Source: Auriscalpium vulgare (taxonomy: Eukaryota > Basidiomycota > Agaricomycetes > Russulales > Auriscalpiaceae). Taken from it: a stretch of DNA of 64,000 nt. Positions within the stretch are counted from its first letter, which is position 1, and every line of letters starts with the position of its first letter. The notes beneath the pieces were generated by a model. That model did not search any database, was not told the DNA's origin, and worked only from the letters and a program-made list of their open reading frames with translations. A program made the position numbers and the translations under genes. The DNA lies in contig JAHBBC010000046.1 in NCBI GenBank assembly GCA_019915015.1, forward strand, positions 1 through 64,000, read 5' to 3'. Positions 52,728-62,299 of this stretch are shown one piece after another.

Positions 52728-55700
52728 GGGTACGCGGCGGGATCTACGAAAGTAGAGCCTGCCACCTCGGTGGCCCCTCCCATGCGGGAGAACCACACCA
52801 AGCACCGCGCACGGATGAAGATAGGAGAAGCGGAGGAAGCCCAAAAGGGACTCCCAGTGCCCGAGGATCCTGAGGATCCCCTGGCGCCACTCCGGAAACG
52901 ATGGATGGAATCGGAGGCGGACCTGATGTGCCCAGTGCCCCCAGAGCTCCCTCCGTTCCGAGAAGTTAATCATCGCATTAATTTAATTGATGAGAAATTA
53001 CGCAGCTTGTACCACCTCCCCCGAAGCCCCGACTCGCTTAAACCACAACTTATGTTGAAGATAAAGCGATACGTTGAGGCGGGATGGTGGGAAATGCGCA
53101 CAGCCCCACAAGCCGCCCCGTTACTTTGTATACCAAAGAAATCGGGGAAACTGAGGACTGTGGTGGATGCGCGCAAGCGTAACGACAACACCCATAAGGA
53201 TGTTACGCCTTTCCCTGACCAGGATCAGATCCGAATGGACATCGCACGCGCGAAGTTCCGGTCCAAGATTGACATGAGCGACGCGTACGAACAAATACGC
53301 ATCGAACCCGATGATATTTGGAAGACAGCGTTCGCTACAATCTACGGCACGTTCGTGAGCCATGTTATGCAGCAGGGAGACTGTAATGCGCCCGCCACAT
53401 TCCAACGGCTTATGACGGTGATCTTCCGAGATCACATCGGCATTTGCGTGCACGTATATCTCGACGATATATTCATATTCTCAGACTCGATCGAGGATCA
53501 TGAAGAGCACTTGCGCGCCGTGTTCCATATCCTAAGAAAAAACCACCTATTCCTCAGCAAGGAGAAATGTGATTTATATTCGAAGGACATGGAATGCCTT
53601 GGACATCGCATCGATGACCAAGGGCTGCACGCCGACATGGACAAGATGTCCAAGGTACGCAACTGGCCCAGGCCAACGAACACCAATGAGGTGCTTCAAT
53701 TCCTTGGGCTAGTGCAGTACCTAGCGCAATTCATGCCTGATGTGTCTGCATACACCTCGGTGCTATCGAGCATGACGAAGAATGGACGCGCTTTCCAGTG
53801 GAGAGCGATCCATACATCCTGCTTCGAGACCATCAAGGCAATTGCCTGCAAGGTGCCCATATTGAAACCCATCGATCCTCGCACGGGAGAAATGATATGG
53901 GTCATATGCGACGCCTCCACTTGGGGAGTCGGCGCTATGTACGGGCAGGGCAAAGTCTGGGAGACTTGCCGTCCGGCAGGACTGATGTCTAAGCGGTTTA
54001 CGGACGCTCAACGCAACTACCGTACGTTCGAGCACGAGACGATTGCGATCCTTGAGGCCCTCGCCAAATGGTCGGACAAGTTAATCGGTCGCCGATTTAC
54101 TGTCGTCACCGATCATAAGGCGCTGGAATTCTTCCACCAGCAGAAAAACCTGTCGCCGCGACAGTCTCGCTGGGCAGAATTCCTGGCCAAGTACGACATG
54201 CAAATAAAGTACATTGAAGGCAGGGTGAACAAAGTAGCGGACGCTATGTCGCGCTACTATGCCTCCGTCCCGCCGGACATGCCTGGTACCGAGCTAGTCA
54301 CCATCGACGTCCAATTGGACCCCGACATGGATGATCTATCTCCTGAGCGTGTACTAGAGCTGCGTGCAATGACTATGCGAAACCGAGACTCGGAAAGGGA
54401 TCGCGCGGCCAGGGAGTTGAGGCAGTACGCTGCCCCGATCACCAAACCGCCAGCGAAGCCCTCTAAGACTCGCGCACCGCCACCGCGTCGCGTCGACCAG
54501 ACAGCGAGCACGCTACCGACGTCGCCAATCACAGTGGAAACGCCACGCGGATCGGCCACGTTGGTGAGCAGCGGCGCAGAAACGTTGCCTGTAACACTTG
54601 CACCTGAGGTGCAGGTGAAGGACGCGCTCACGGATGGACCCTCGCTGCCGAGACAACTGGAGGCGTCTCCAGGATGGGAATCAGTCATGCAGGAAGCATA
54701 CCACACCGATCCGTTCTTCGCGAAGATAGTAAAGTCCCCCGGGGAATTCACTACGTTCACGATGAAGGACGACAAGTGGTACTCCACGTCGCGGATGGGC
54801 CACGTAGTGCTATGCGTGCCCGATGCACTATTGCGACAACGTAAAATCCGTGAACTGATCACGGATACCGCGCACCGCACCCTCGGCCACTTAGGAGCCC
54901 ATAAGACTGCCGAGTATATCAGGCGTTGGTTCTGGTGGCCCCGCATGGGTATTGAGATCGAGCAGTTCTGCAAGTCCTGCGGGACTTGTCAGATGTCGAA
55001 GCCGGGTAATCAGGCGCCCGCTGGGCTGCTGCATACACTCCCCATCCCTGCACAACCTTGGGAATCAATTGGAATGGACTTTACTGGCCCATTCCCCGAG
55101 CAGGACGGCTATGACTACCTATGGGTAGTCATCTGTCGCCTCACGTCGATGGTGCACCTAGTCCCTATGCGCACCACTACGACAGCCGCCCAGCTCGCCG
55201 ACTTATATCTCAAGGAGATAGTGCGGCTGCATGGGGTCCCCGCGTCCATCGTGTCGGATCGAGATGTGAAGTTCACATCGGCGTTCTGGCGCGAACTGCA
55301 CCGACTACTGGGTACCAAGCTACTGATGTCCACTGCATTCCATCCCCAGACGGATGGAGTGACAGAGCGGGCCATCCGTACGGTCGGCCAGATGCTCAGG
55401 AGCATGGTCGCGCCCGACCAACGCGACTGGCGGGAAAAATTGCCCTTGGTTGAGTTCGCGCTGAACTCGAGCGCGAGCGCCACCACTGGGTGCGCACCGT
55501 TCGAGCTCAACTACGGCTACATGCCCCGTATATTTGGGCCCACGATACCGCAGACCACGTTCTCAGGTGTCCGGGACTTCGCCGCGAAGGCCCAGTCGCA
55601 CCTGGAACAGGCACACGACGCGATCATCGAGCGCAGGGTCTTGCAGACCGCGCAGGCGAATAAGCATCGACGTGTGGACGAAGAGGTGAAGGTTGGAGAC

Positions 55701-56195
55701 TTGGTGTATCTCAGCACCAAGAACCTCAACCTCCCCAAAGGCCGGGCTCACAAACTGCTCCCGAAGTATGTGGGACCATACAAGGTCATAGCCGCGAACC
55801 CGGACAAGTCGGTGTACACGATCGAGTTGCCCACGGAGTTGCGTGTGCGTCGTATCCACCCGACGTTCCACGCATCATTGCTGCGACGACACCACCCTAG
55901 CGACGATCGGCTGTTCCCAAACCGAGAATCGAGGCGATTCTACGACTTCGGACAGCCCGACGACGACGAGTGGTTCGTAGACGAGATCACCGGCCATCGA
56001 TGGGTCGGTGATAGGCTCGAGCTCCAAGTCAAGTGGTCTCTTGGAGAGCACACTTGGGAGGCACTCGCAACCTGCGACGAGCTGGAGGCACTAGACGAGT
56101 ACCTCCGGCTACGCGGGGTCAGCGACCCTGGGTCGCTGCCACGCAGGCAGAGTGGCGGGAAGCAAAGAGGTGATCCTCGGGATCGCCAGGAATAG
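52728..56195 (+). CDS. Pol of gypsy-1 (RT, RNase H, integrase, chromodomain)
   Basis: In frame with gag across its single TGA; the first ATG is at 52782. The RT has SKIDMSDAYEQIRIEPDD and YLDDIFIFSDS (about residue 230 from 52770). RNase H has WVICDASTWGVGAMYG and TVVTDHKALEFF. The integrase has an HHCC finger (HRTLGHLGAHKT, CKSCGTC) and a DDE core: MDFTGPF, IVSDRDVKFTSAFW, and a Glu in GVTERAIRT. The C-terminal chromodomain (about residues 1065-1115: WFVDEITGHRW, LQVKWSLGEHTWEALATCDE) typically directs integration to marked chromatin in chromoviruses. No internal stops, so the element appears young. Confidence 0.95.
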   Translation, partial: GYAAGSTKVEPATSVAPPMRENHTKHRARMKIGEAEEAQKGLPVPEDPEDPLAPLRKRWMESEADLMCPVPPELPPFREVNHRINLIDEKLRSLYHLPRSPDSLKPQLMLKIKRYVEAGWWEMRTAPQAAPLLCIPKKSGKLRTVVDARKRNDNTHKDVTPFPDQDQIRMDIARAKFRSKIDMSDAYEQIRIEPDDIWKTAFATIYGTFVSHVMQQGDCNAPATFQRLMTVIFRDHIGICVHVYLDDIFIFSDSIEDHEEHLRAVFHILRKNHLFLSKEKCDLYSKDMECLGHRIDDQGLHADMDKMSKVRNWPRPTNTNEVLQFLGLVQYLAQFMPDVSAYTSVLSSMTKNGRAFQWRAIHTSCFETIKAIACKVPILKPIDPRTGEMIWVICDASTWGVGAMYGQGKVWETCRPAGLMSKRFTDAQRNYRTFEHETIAILEALAKWSDKLIGRRFTVVTDHKALEFFHQQKNLSPRQSRWAEFLAKYDMQIKYIEGRVNKVADAMSRYYASVPPDMPGTELVTIDVQLDPDMDDLSPERVLELRAMTMRNRDSERDRAARELRQYAAPITKPPAKPSKTRAPPPRRVDQTASTLPTSPITVETPRGSATLVSSGAETLPVTLAPEVQVKDALTDGPSLPRQLEASPGWESVMQEAYHTDPFFAKIVKSPGEFTTFTMKDDKWYSTSRMGHVVLCVPDALLRQRKIRELITDTAHRTLGHLGAHKTAEYIRRWFWWPRMGIEIEQFCKSCGTCQMSKPGNQAPAGLLHTLPIPAQPWESIGMDFTGPFPEQDGYDYLWVVICRLTSMVHLVPMRTTTTAAQLADLYLKEIVRLHGVPASIVSDRDVKFTSAFWRELHRLLGTKLLMSTAFHPQTDGVTERAIRTVGQMLRSMVAPDQRDWREKLPLVEFALNSSASATTGCAPFELNYGYMPRIFGPTIPQTTFSGVRDFAAKAQSHLEQAHDAIIERRVLQTAQANKHRRVDEEVKVGDLVYLSTKNLNLPKGRAHKLLPKYVGPYKVIAANPDKSVYTIELPTELRVRRIHPTFHASLLRRHHPSDDRLFPNRESRRFYDFGQPDDDEWFVDEITGHRWVGDRLELQVKWSLGEHTWEALATCDELEALDEYLRLRGVSDPGSLPRRQSGGKQRGDPRDRQE

Positions 56196-56433
56196 GATAG
56201 AGTAGCAAGGTACCATCAGGGATCATAGATCGCGATCCCGATGGACTGCCATATCAGATGAGATAAGCAGGGCGAGAAAAGCTTAAAGACGCCTACGGGC
56301 GCCTTCGACTTCTCCGTCCCTCGCCCATCTCAATCCAATATGACACGCACACCGCGCCGCAACAGCGATCCCCCCCGCCTACCACCACCACACTCCTTCC
56401 CCCCCTCCGCCTCTGGATCGCGGGCCGTCACCT

Positions 56434-58713
56434 ATGGTGACAGACCCGCCGCCCACCGCCGCCGCGACGCAGCCCGCCGCAGCAACGGAGGGCCAACCCC
56501 CTGCCACTCCATCCGCGAGAGGCTTCTTTTCTGGTGCCAGCTGGGCATACGACCCGGTTACGCGTATGGTGCGTCACCGCCCTTGCGACTGTGATACACT
56601 GTACGGCCAGCACTACGACGCCGCATTCGCGGCCGACCAGGAGGACCTGATGCGCGCCTTAGACGCGGCCAGGGCATACGAGGAGGTTCGACTGCGCGAG
56701 GCCGAGCTCGCTATCGAGCGCTGGCAGACCGAGTCTGACCGACTTCGTCGCGAGCGCAACGAGTCGCGCAACGAGGCTCGGGAGCTCCGCCGTCAACTCG
56801 ACGAGCGCCCCGCCGCGCCGCAAGAACCCCGTCCCCCGGTAGCGCCCGCCGCCAGTACATCCCCCGCGTCGCATCCGACGCCGGCAATAGTACCGGTCAG
56901 CGTGCCGCCTCCCGCACCACCCGTCGCACAGTCGCAGCCGACTACCGCTCCGTCAACGAGTGCGCCCGTCGGACAGAAGCGTGCTCGCAGCGTGCACGCG
57001 TACGACGACGACGACTACTCGGATGACGAGGACGAGGAAGACATCCGCGAGCGCGAGAAGAAGGCTGCGGACAGGGAGTACACCCTGAAGCTCCGCAAGG
57101 AGAAGAAGGTCCGCGAGCGCGAGAAGAAGGCCAATACGCGCGCGCCGCCCTCCTCGTCTCCGTCCTCTTCCTCGCAGCCCGCCTCGACGACGGGAAGCTG
57201 GGGACAACCTGGACCGTCCCAATGGACCCGGTCTGCTGTGTCCCAGTCCACCGCGCCGTCAAACAATTGGGGACCGGGAACCGTGGCAACCCAACCCGCC
57301 GCGACGTCGGAGAGCTGGGGACCGCCCCAGGCATGGGGTGGCTCCTGGTCCGCTGCGGGAGCGGGTGTAGGGCTGACACTCCCAGTACCGCCAGCCGAGC
57401 GCCCATACGACCCGTTCACGGGTATACTGGTCTCGCAAGGACAGGAGCAAGCCCGCGCACAGGTCGACGAGCAGTTCAACCGCGGCATCGCAGACGATGA
57501 CGCGGCGGAGACGATACGCGACTGGCTGCGCGTCATCAACGATGCCAACCCCGCCAACCGCACGCCGCTCGCGCGGTACGTGCTGCAGCAGTACTCGCAA
57601 CGTCACTACTTCCTCCGCCCGCCGCGCACGTTCACCGCCACGCAACACAACTTGGCGCGGTTCGGACCCCAACACGCGCCAAGGGGGAGGGGTGCACCAA
57701 ACAGGCCTACCGTTGTCCCGAGGACAACACACGCAGGCCCACCGACGAGAGGCACGGCCATGGGATGGTCGAGCGCGAACACCACGGTCCCGAGGACCGC
57801 GAGCACGAACGCGCCCCCCAGCAACAACGCACAGTGGCCAGCCAGAACGATGGCCCCGAATGCTACAGTCCCGGGGACTGGACGCACGGGACAACCACCA
57901 GCACGCGGAGGCGCAGCGACCGGCACGGGACAGCGTAGTGGCGCCCCCGCACCGACGACTCAACTCGACGCAGACGTCGAGATGAGCGAGAAGAAAAAGA
58001 AGCGTAAGAAGAAAAAGGCGCGCCGCGCTGACAACGCGGAAGAATCCGTCCCATTGGACGGATTCGCTAGCGTGCACGATCTGGTCCCCGACGACCTGAG
58101 CGCCTCCATATACCCGCCGCCGATTCCACAACGTGTCGGTCCGCCTCAACTTGAGGAACCCGCCGCGCGATGGATGGCGTTCTGGAGGGCCCACCCCACT
58201 CAGACTCCTTCTGGAGTCGAACCACACGAGCAGCCCGCACTGTTTTACGTGCAGGCGTTGACAAGCCCCGTCCCGCGCTGGGAGGGGATCTCGACTGTCT
58301 TTTCGCATTTTCGACCAAGTCCTCGGTCACGTGACCTCGGCCTTCCTGCGCCACGATCGGAACGCCCCGCCGACTCCCACGCTGCTCGCACCACGCGCCC
58401 CCAGTCGCCACACGCTCGCCAGCACAGCATTTCCCACGCCCGTCACGACGCATCAGATTTCCATCAGACTCGCACAGCCTGGTCGCACGACAGCCACGTT
58501 CGGCGCTTCGCAGCTCCGGAGCTCTCACGCCATCCGAGTACCGCCTCAGTCGCTCTTTGTCCGCTTGCTCATTGTCCGCCACACGAGTCCGACTACCCCG
58601 ACGTCCTCCGGTTCAGCGCTACCAACTCGCCCGCTTCCCTCCGATGCGCCCTAGCGCCTTACGACCCGCGCTACGCCCCCGCAGTCACGACGCGACTTGC
58701 GATCGACACGTGA
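56434..58713 (+). CDS. Third ORF downstream of gypsy-1 pol, 3' part is foreign
   Basis: ORF of 759 residues from ATG 56434. The start has GFFSGASWAYDPVTR and CDCDTLYGQ, followed by a charged coiled-coil-like segment (RLREAELAIERWQTE, ERNESRNEARELRRQ), Pro/Ser-rich linkers, an acidic run, and Lys/Arg-rich runs (REKKVREREKKA, KKKKRKKKKA). No family is recognised. From about 58290 the reading frame enters the presumed LTR of gypsy-2 (Ser/His/Arg-rich nonsense), so the natural protein was about 620 residues or more. The position after pol suggests an accessory gene of gypsy-1; a captured host gene or the gag of another damaged element are alternatives. Confidence 0.6.
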   Translation: MVTDPPPTAAATQPAAATEGQPPATPSARGFFSGASWAYDPVTRMVRHRPCDCDTLYGQHYDAAFAADQEDLMRALDAARAYEEVRLREAELAIERWQTESDRLRRERNESRNEARELRRQLDERPAAPQEPRPPVAPAASTSPASHPTPAIVPVSVPPPAPPVAQSQPTTAPSTSAPVGQKRARSVHAYDDDDYSDDEDEEDIREREKKAADREYTLKLRKEKKVREREKKANTRAPPSSSPSSSSQPASTTGSWGQPGPSQWTRSAVSQSTAPSNNWGPGTVATQPAATSESWGPPQAWGGSWSAAGAGVGLTLPVPPAERPYDPFTGILVSQGQEQARAQVDEQFNRGIADDDAAETIRDWLRVINDANPANRTPLARYVLQQYSQRHYFLRPPRTFTATQHNLARFGPQHAPRGRGAPNRPTVVPRTTHAGPPTRGTAMGWSSANTTVPRTASTNAPPSNNAQWPARTMAPNATVPGTGRTGQPPARGGAATGTGQRSGAPAPTTQLDADVEMSEKKKKRKKKKARRADNAEESVPLDGFASVHDLVPDDLSASIYPPPIPQRVGPPQLEEPAARWMAFWRAHPTQTPSGVEPHEQPALFYVQALTSPVPRWEGISTVFSHFRPSPRSRDLGLPAPRSERPADSHAARTTRPQSPHARQHSISHARHDASDFHQTRTAWSHDSHVRRFAAPELSRHPSTASVALCPLAHCPPHESDYPDVLRFSATNSPASLRCALAPYDPRYAPAVTTRLAIDT

Positions 58714-59490
58714 CCCAGTCGCGACCGCGTCGAGAGTGGTGCACTCCGAACGTTCGCAATCGGAAGGCGCAGCCTCGTGCCCACATCATCGGACCACCGC
58801 TATCGCGCTCGATATGGCGCGCATTGTCCGTTCCCGCGCTCCCCGACGCTGTTTCCCACAGTCGACGACAGAGAAGATCGTTTCCCGCGCCGTTTCCTTT
58901 GTTCCCTGACAGCGCTGATCGTTCGCTCGACATCGTCCCCCGCCTCGTTCCTCGTCGTCTGACCGTCGCATGACTCTCGCACATTGTCCGCACCATTTGA
59001 CACGACGCCGCTATCTTTTCTTTTGTCTTTCCGATGTTTCCGTACTTACTCGATCGGACACGCACTGTACTCGTCGCATCGTATAAATAGTCGTCGGATA
59101 CTCTGCGAAATGGAAGTTACGTTCCCCCCTCATCGCTCCGAGCACAAGTCGTGCACTCTCGCCCTCGTCGTATCGTATAGCGGTCAACATCGGTTGACTG
59201 CTCTCGCGCCTCAGCCTCAGTCGTCGCCTTAGCCTTTGTTCTCGCTTCCCGTCTTATCGCCCTCATCTTGTTCCATCGTTGTTGCCCCTTTGCCCGAGTC
59301 CTCGATCGCAGTCGCGTCGCAGTCTTCCGACATCGTACGTCGAAGTCTTGCTTTCCGATCGGTCGGAGAGTCGATCGATCGCCTCGTCGCTGCTGCGCTC
59401 TCGATCGGATCGCAGTACGATTGATCGGAGACGGTCGTCGCTTACTCCGGGACTCCTGACGCTCGCTCGCACCCACACCGACATCTCTGC
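58297..59490 (+). repeat. Presumed 5' LTR of gypsy-2
   Basis: About 1.2 kb without conserved coding content, starting near tgtcttttcgcattttcg and ending before a TGG-starting candidate primer site. It contains a TATA box at 59082. The limits cannot be fixed because the other LTR is outside the window. Confidence 0.5.
59082..59089 (+). promoter_or_regulatory. TATA box in the gypsy-2 LTR
   Basis: tataaata in cgtataaatagtcg on the plus strand, about 400 bp before the gag frame opens; it probably starts the element's genomic transcript. Confidence 0.55.
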
Positions 59491-59501
59491 AGCGCTCTAG
59501 G

Positions 59502-59517
59502 GATTGGTGCTACGTTA
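59502..59517 (+). other. Candidate primer-binding site of gypsy-2
   Basis: TGGTGCTACGTTACGC begins with the TGG expected opposite a tRNA CCA end and lies just after the presumed LTR. The tRNA was not identified. The gag-compatible frame is already open here. Confidence 0.3.
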
Positions 59518-62299
59518 CGCATTCCGCCCTACTACCTGGTTGTGTCCATCACTTTTGGAGCCCACCGCGAGGGTTTCAGTCAGGATTCCTCCGAAGCAAG
59601 CGCCAGCGCCTTCCCCCTTCTCCAATCGACGCCACACCCGTTCCTCCGCTCTCGCCGACGAAGTCCGACAAAGCTTCGTCGTACCCCCACCTGCTATCCC
59701 CGGATCCCCCACGCTCGTCGGAGATCTCTTCGACGAAGTCCCCAGCCCGGACGCGACTCACAATCACCTTCCGAGTACCTCCGGAAGCGAGTCGTTCGAG
59801 CTACTCGATCACCCACACATCCCAGGCGGGTTCCGAACACCGTCGCCTGCTCTCACACCTTTGACCCCATCGACTCCTTCACGTCCATCGCACCCTCCGA
59901 CGCCAATCACTCCACCCTCTCCGACTCCCAACGTCGGACCAGTCACAGCACCGATCACCTTTATCCCCCCTCCCGCAACAACCATAGCTGCCGTACCACC
60001 CGTCGCACCGCTTCCGATGGCTACTCCTATGCCCCCCCGCGGTTCGAAGACCGCCCCCGTTTTTGATGAAGAAAACCCGCGATCCATCAGGCGATTCTTT
60101 TCCGACCTCGAGACGCTTGCGGCGCAGTCTGGTCTCACCGACCAGCAGAAGAAAGATTGGGTACAACGCTATGTCCCGATCGAGGTCGCCGATTGTTTCG
60201 AGGCTCTGCCAGGCTTCGCAGGCACGTACGACGTGTTCAAGGCCGAGATAAAGGCACTCTACCCCACCGCCGATGAGGATCGCACCTACTCCACTTCCGA
60301 CCTCGAATCGCTCATCTCCGACACGCGTCGCACGTACATGGTCACGCTCGACGACTTTGCTGCCTACTACCGATCGTTCATTACGATCTCCGGATTCCTC
60401 ATCCGGCATCATCGGTACTCCGACATGCAGCAGAAGAGCGACTTTCCGCGTGGGATCCCCGATTACCTTTGGCCGCGCATCGAGGCGCGACTGCAAGTCA
60501 AGAAGCCCGATGTGGTCCCAGGCGACAGCTACGAGGTCGCCGACGTCAATAGCGCTGCTCGCTTCGCGCTTCAGTCGGTCTCGAGGGACATCCGAGGAGC
60601 CACCACCGCTACCTCTACGACCGCTCCGACCATCGTCGCAAACCCGCCAGCCCCAGTGCCACAGTCGCAGACCCCTCCGCCCGCAATTAAGGCCGAGGAC
60701 ATCATCGCATCGTTCGTCCGAACGCTGATGCAGGGAGGCGCACTCCCAGGCGTGACTCAACAGGCTGCGGCGGCACCAGTCGCAGTCGCAGTTCCGGCAG
60801 TCGCAGTCGCCCCAGCGGCTGTCCCCAATGCGAACATGCAGCGCCTGGCAGGTCGATGTCTGTACGATGGAGCTTCCGATCATCGCATCTCAGCGTGCCC
60901 CGCAGTCGAAGAAGATATTCGGGCAGGCATAGTCGCTCGGAACGCGGACGGAAAGGTTACCCTGCCCAACGGTACCTTCGTGCCCAGTCGCATCACAGGC
61001 GACTTCCTTCGCGATCGGGTTAGAGAGTGGCATCGTCGCAAGGCAGCGGAGCAGCCAGGGGCTGCCGCCCAACTGTTCGTCGGCGTAATCCCGGAGGAGC
61101 CCCTCCAAGTCTTCACCCTCTCGACTTCCGATCGCATCGCCACGCTCGAAGCGGAGCTCGCACAGCTACGTGGCGAGAGGACTGCCTCGACCAACGCACA
61201 AGTCTTTGACGGTGTGGAGATCACGCGTCGCGCTAAGCCCAAGCAGGCTGCGGCCGCTCCGACGGCTTCCGATCAACCAGCCAAGTCCTCCGATCAGTCG
61301 GCGCCCGCACCGGCGCATCCCTTTCGAGGAGCACGCGATGCGACCGACGCGCCGGTGAAGCCCAAGACAGTGCCAGCCGACCCGCCCAAGGCGACTCGTG
61401 AGCCCAACTATCGCAACCTGCCTCCGGTCCATCGATCGGAGATCGCAGAGCAAGTCTTCGCTCGCGCTATGAAGGACTCCCAGATCGTCATCACGCCGGA
61501 GGAGCTTTTGTCGCTCGCCCCCGAGGTCCGCGCCAAGTACCGCGACGCAGTCACCCCACGTCGCGCAGTCAACGAGGCAGCAGCAGCACCCGTCGCGACC
61601 ACGAACTATCATCGCGTCACAGTGGAGGAAGTCCCCGACGAGGAGCTCGTGTCACCGGCCGCTGCGATAAGGCAGGCTGAGGAGCGCGTCTTCTCCAACT
61701 ACGCCCCCGATCCCCGAAAGGCCTCCAAGGAGCAGCTCTGGTCGAACGAATCGAAGGAGTGCGTCCTGTACATGTCCGACCCTATCGAGATGTACCTCAA
61801 CGATCTCGGCCCCGGCGAGTGCCCCGACCCCGACATGCTCACAGTCGCTCGCGACTCCCACGCTCTCCGATCGATCGACGGTCTCGTCGCTGGTCGCGCC
61901 ACGATCGAGTGTCTGCTGGACCCCGGCTCGCAAGTCATCGCGATGTCCGAGGAGGTCGCCCATTTCCTGGAGCTCGCCTACTCCCCCAACGTCAAGATCC
62001 GACTTCAAAGCGCCAATCGACAAGTCTCCAGTTCGCTGGGCATGGCGCGCAACGTTCCGATCAAGTTCGGGAACATGACCCTCTACCTGCAGGTGCACGT
62101 TGTCCGCGACGTCGCCTACGACATTCTCCTCGGTCGCCCCTTCGACGTGCTCACCGAGAGCATCGTCCGCAACTACCGCGACGAGGATCAGACGGTCACC
62201 ATCCGCAACCCGAACTCCGACGACATCTTGACGATCCCGACCTTCCCGCGAGGCCATCATCGGTTTCGCAAGGCATGCCATAGCGGCTCCCACCTTTGA
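59504..62299 (+). CDS. Gag-protease of gypsy-2
   Basis: A 931-residue frame; no ATG occurs until about 60018 (MATPMPPRG), though the preceding 170 residues look protein-like (SFELLDHPHIPGG), so the start is uncertain. The capsid-like part begins VFDEENPRSIRRFFSDLE. The zinc-knuckle position reads CLYDGASDHRISAC, where the second Cys is replaced. A coiled-coil piece IATLEAELAQLRGE follows. The protease has CLLDPGSQVIAMSEE and YDILLGRPFD: the catalytic Asp is followed by Pro-Gly where Thr/Ser-Gly is usual. The frame ends in TGA at 62297-62299 while pol is open one base ahead. Confidence 0.82.
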   Translation: MVLRYAFRPTTWLCPSLLEPTARVSVRIPPKQAPAPSPFSNRRHTRSSALADEVRQSFVVPPPAIPGSPTLVGDLFDEVPSPDATHNHLPSTSGSESFELLDHPHIPGGFRTPSPALTPLTPSTPSRPSHPPTPITPPSPTPNVGPVTAPITFIPPPATTIAAVPPVAPLPMATPMPPRGSKTAPVFDEENPRSIRRFFSDLETLAAQSGLTDQQKKDWVQRYVPIEVADCFEALPGFAGTYDVFKAEIKALYPTADEDRTYSTSDLESLISDTRRTYMVTLDDFAAYYRSFITISGFLIRHHRYSDMQQKSDFPRGIPDYLWPRIEARLQVKKPDVVPGDSYEVADVNSAARFALQSVSRDIRGATTATSTTAPTIVANPPAPVPQSQTPPPAIKAEDIIASFVRTLMQGGALPGVTQQAAAAPVAVAVPAVAVAPAAVPNANMQRLAGRCLYDGASDHRISACPAVEEDIRAGIVARNADGKVTLPNGTFVPSRITGDFLRDRVREWHRRKAAEQPGAAAQLFVGVIPEEPLQVFTLSTSDRIATLEAELAQLRGERTASTNAQVFDGVEITRRAKPKQAAAAPTASDQPAKSSDQSAPAPAHPFRGARDATDAPVKPKTVPADPPKATREPNYRNLPPVHRSEIAEQVFARAMKDSQIVITPEELLSLAPEVRAKYRDAVTPRRAVNEAAAAPVATTNYHRVTVEEVPDEELVSPAAAIRQAEERVFSNYAPDPRKASKEQLWSNESKECVLYMSDPIEMYLNDLGPGECPDPDMLTVARDSHALRSIDGLVAGRATIECLLDPGSQVIAMSEEVAHFLELAYSPNVKIRLQSANRQVSSSLGMARNVPIKFGNMTLYLQVHVVRDVAYDILLGRPFDVLTESIVRNYRDEDQTVTIRNPNSDDILTIPTFPRGHHRFRKACHSGSHL

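Larger units (their letters stand above)
48143..58296 (+). mobile_element. Chromodomain Ty3/gypsy retrotransposon (gypsy-1), 3' end outside window
   Basis: It carries 5' LTR/leader, gag-protease, pol with RT, RNase H, integrase and chromodomain, and a third ORF. No copy of the 5' LTR occurs between 56.2 kb and the window end. Instead, the third ORF runs into the presumed LTR of a second element at about 58.3 kb. The 3' LTR is expected beyond that insertion. The element itself sits inside the DIRS/Ngaro element. Confidence 0.85.

Noticed and set aside
56196..56433. 3' LTR of gypsy-1 directly after pol
   Set aside because: No similarity to the 5' LTR sequence at 48143-48409 could be seen; another ORF follows.
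57259..58308. 349-codon minus ORF opposite gypsy-1 ORF3
   Set aside because: Antisense shadow with Arg/Cys-rich nonsense composition.
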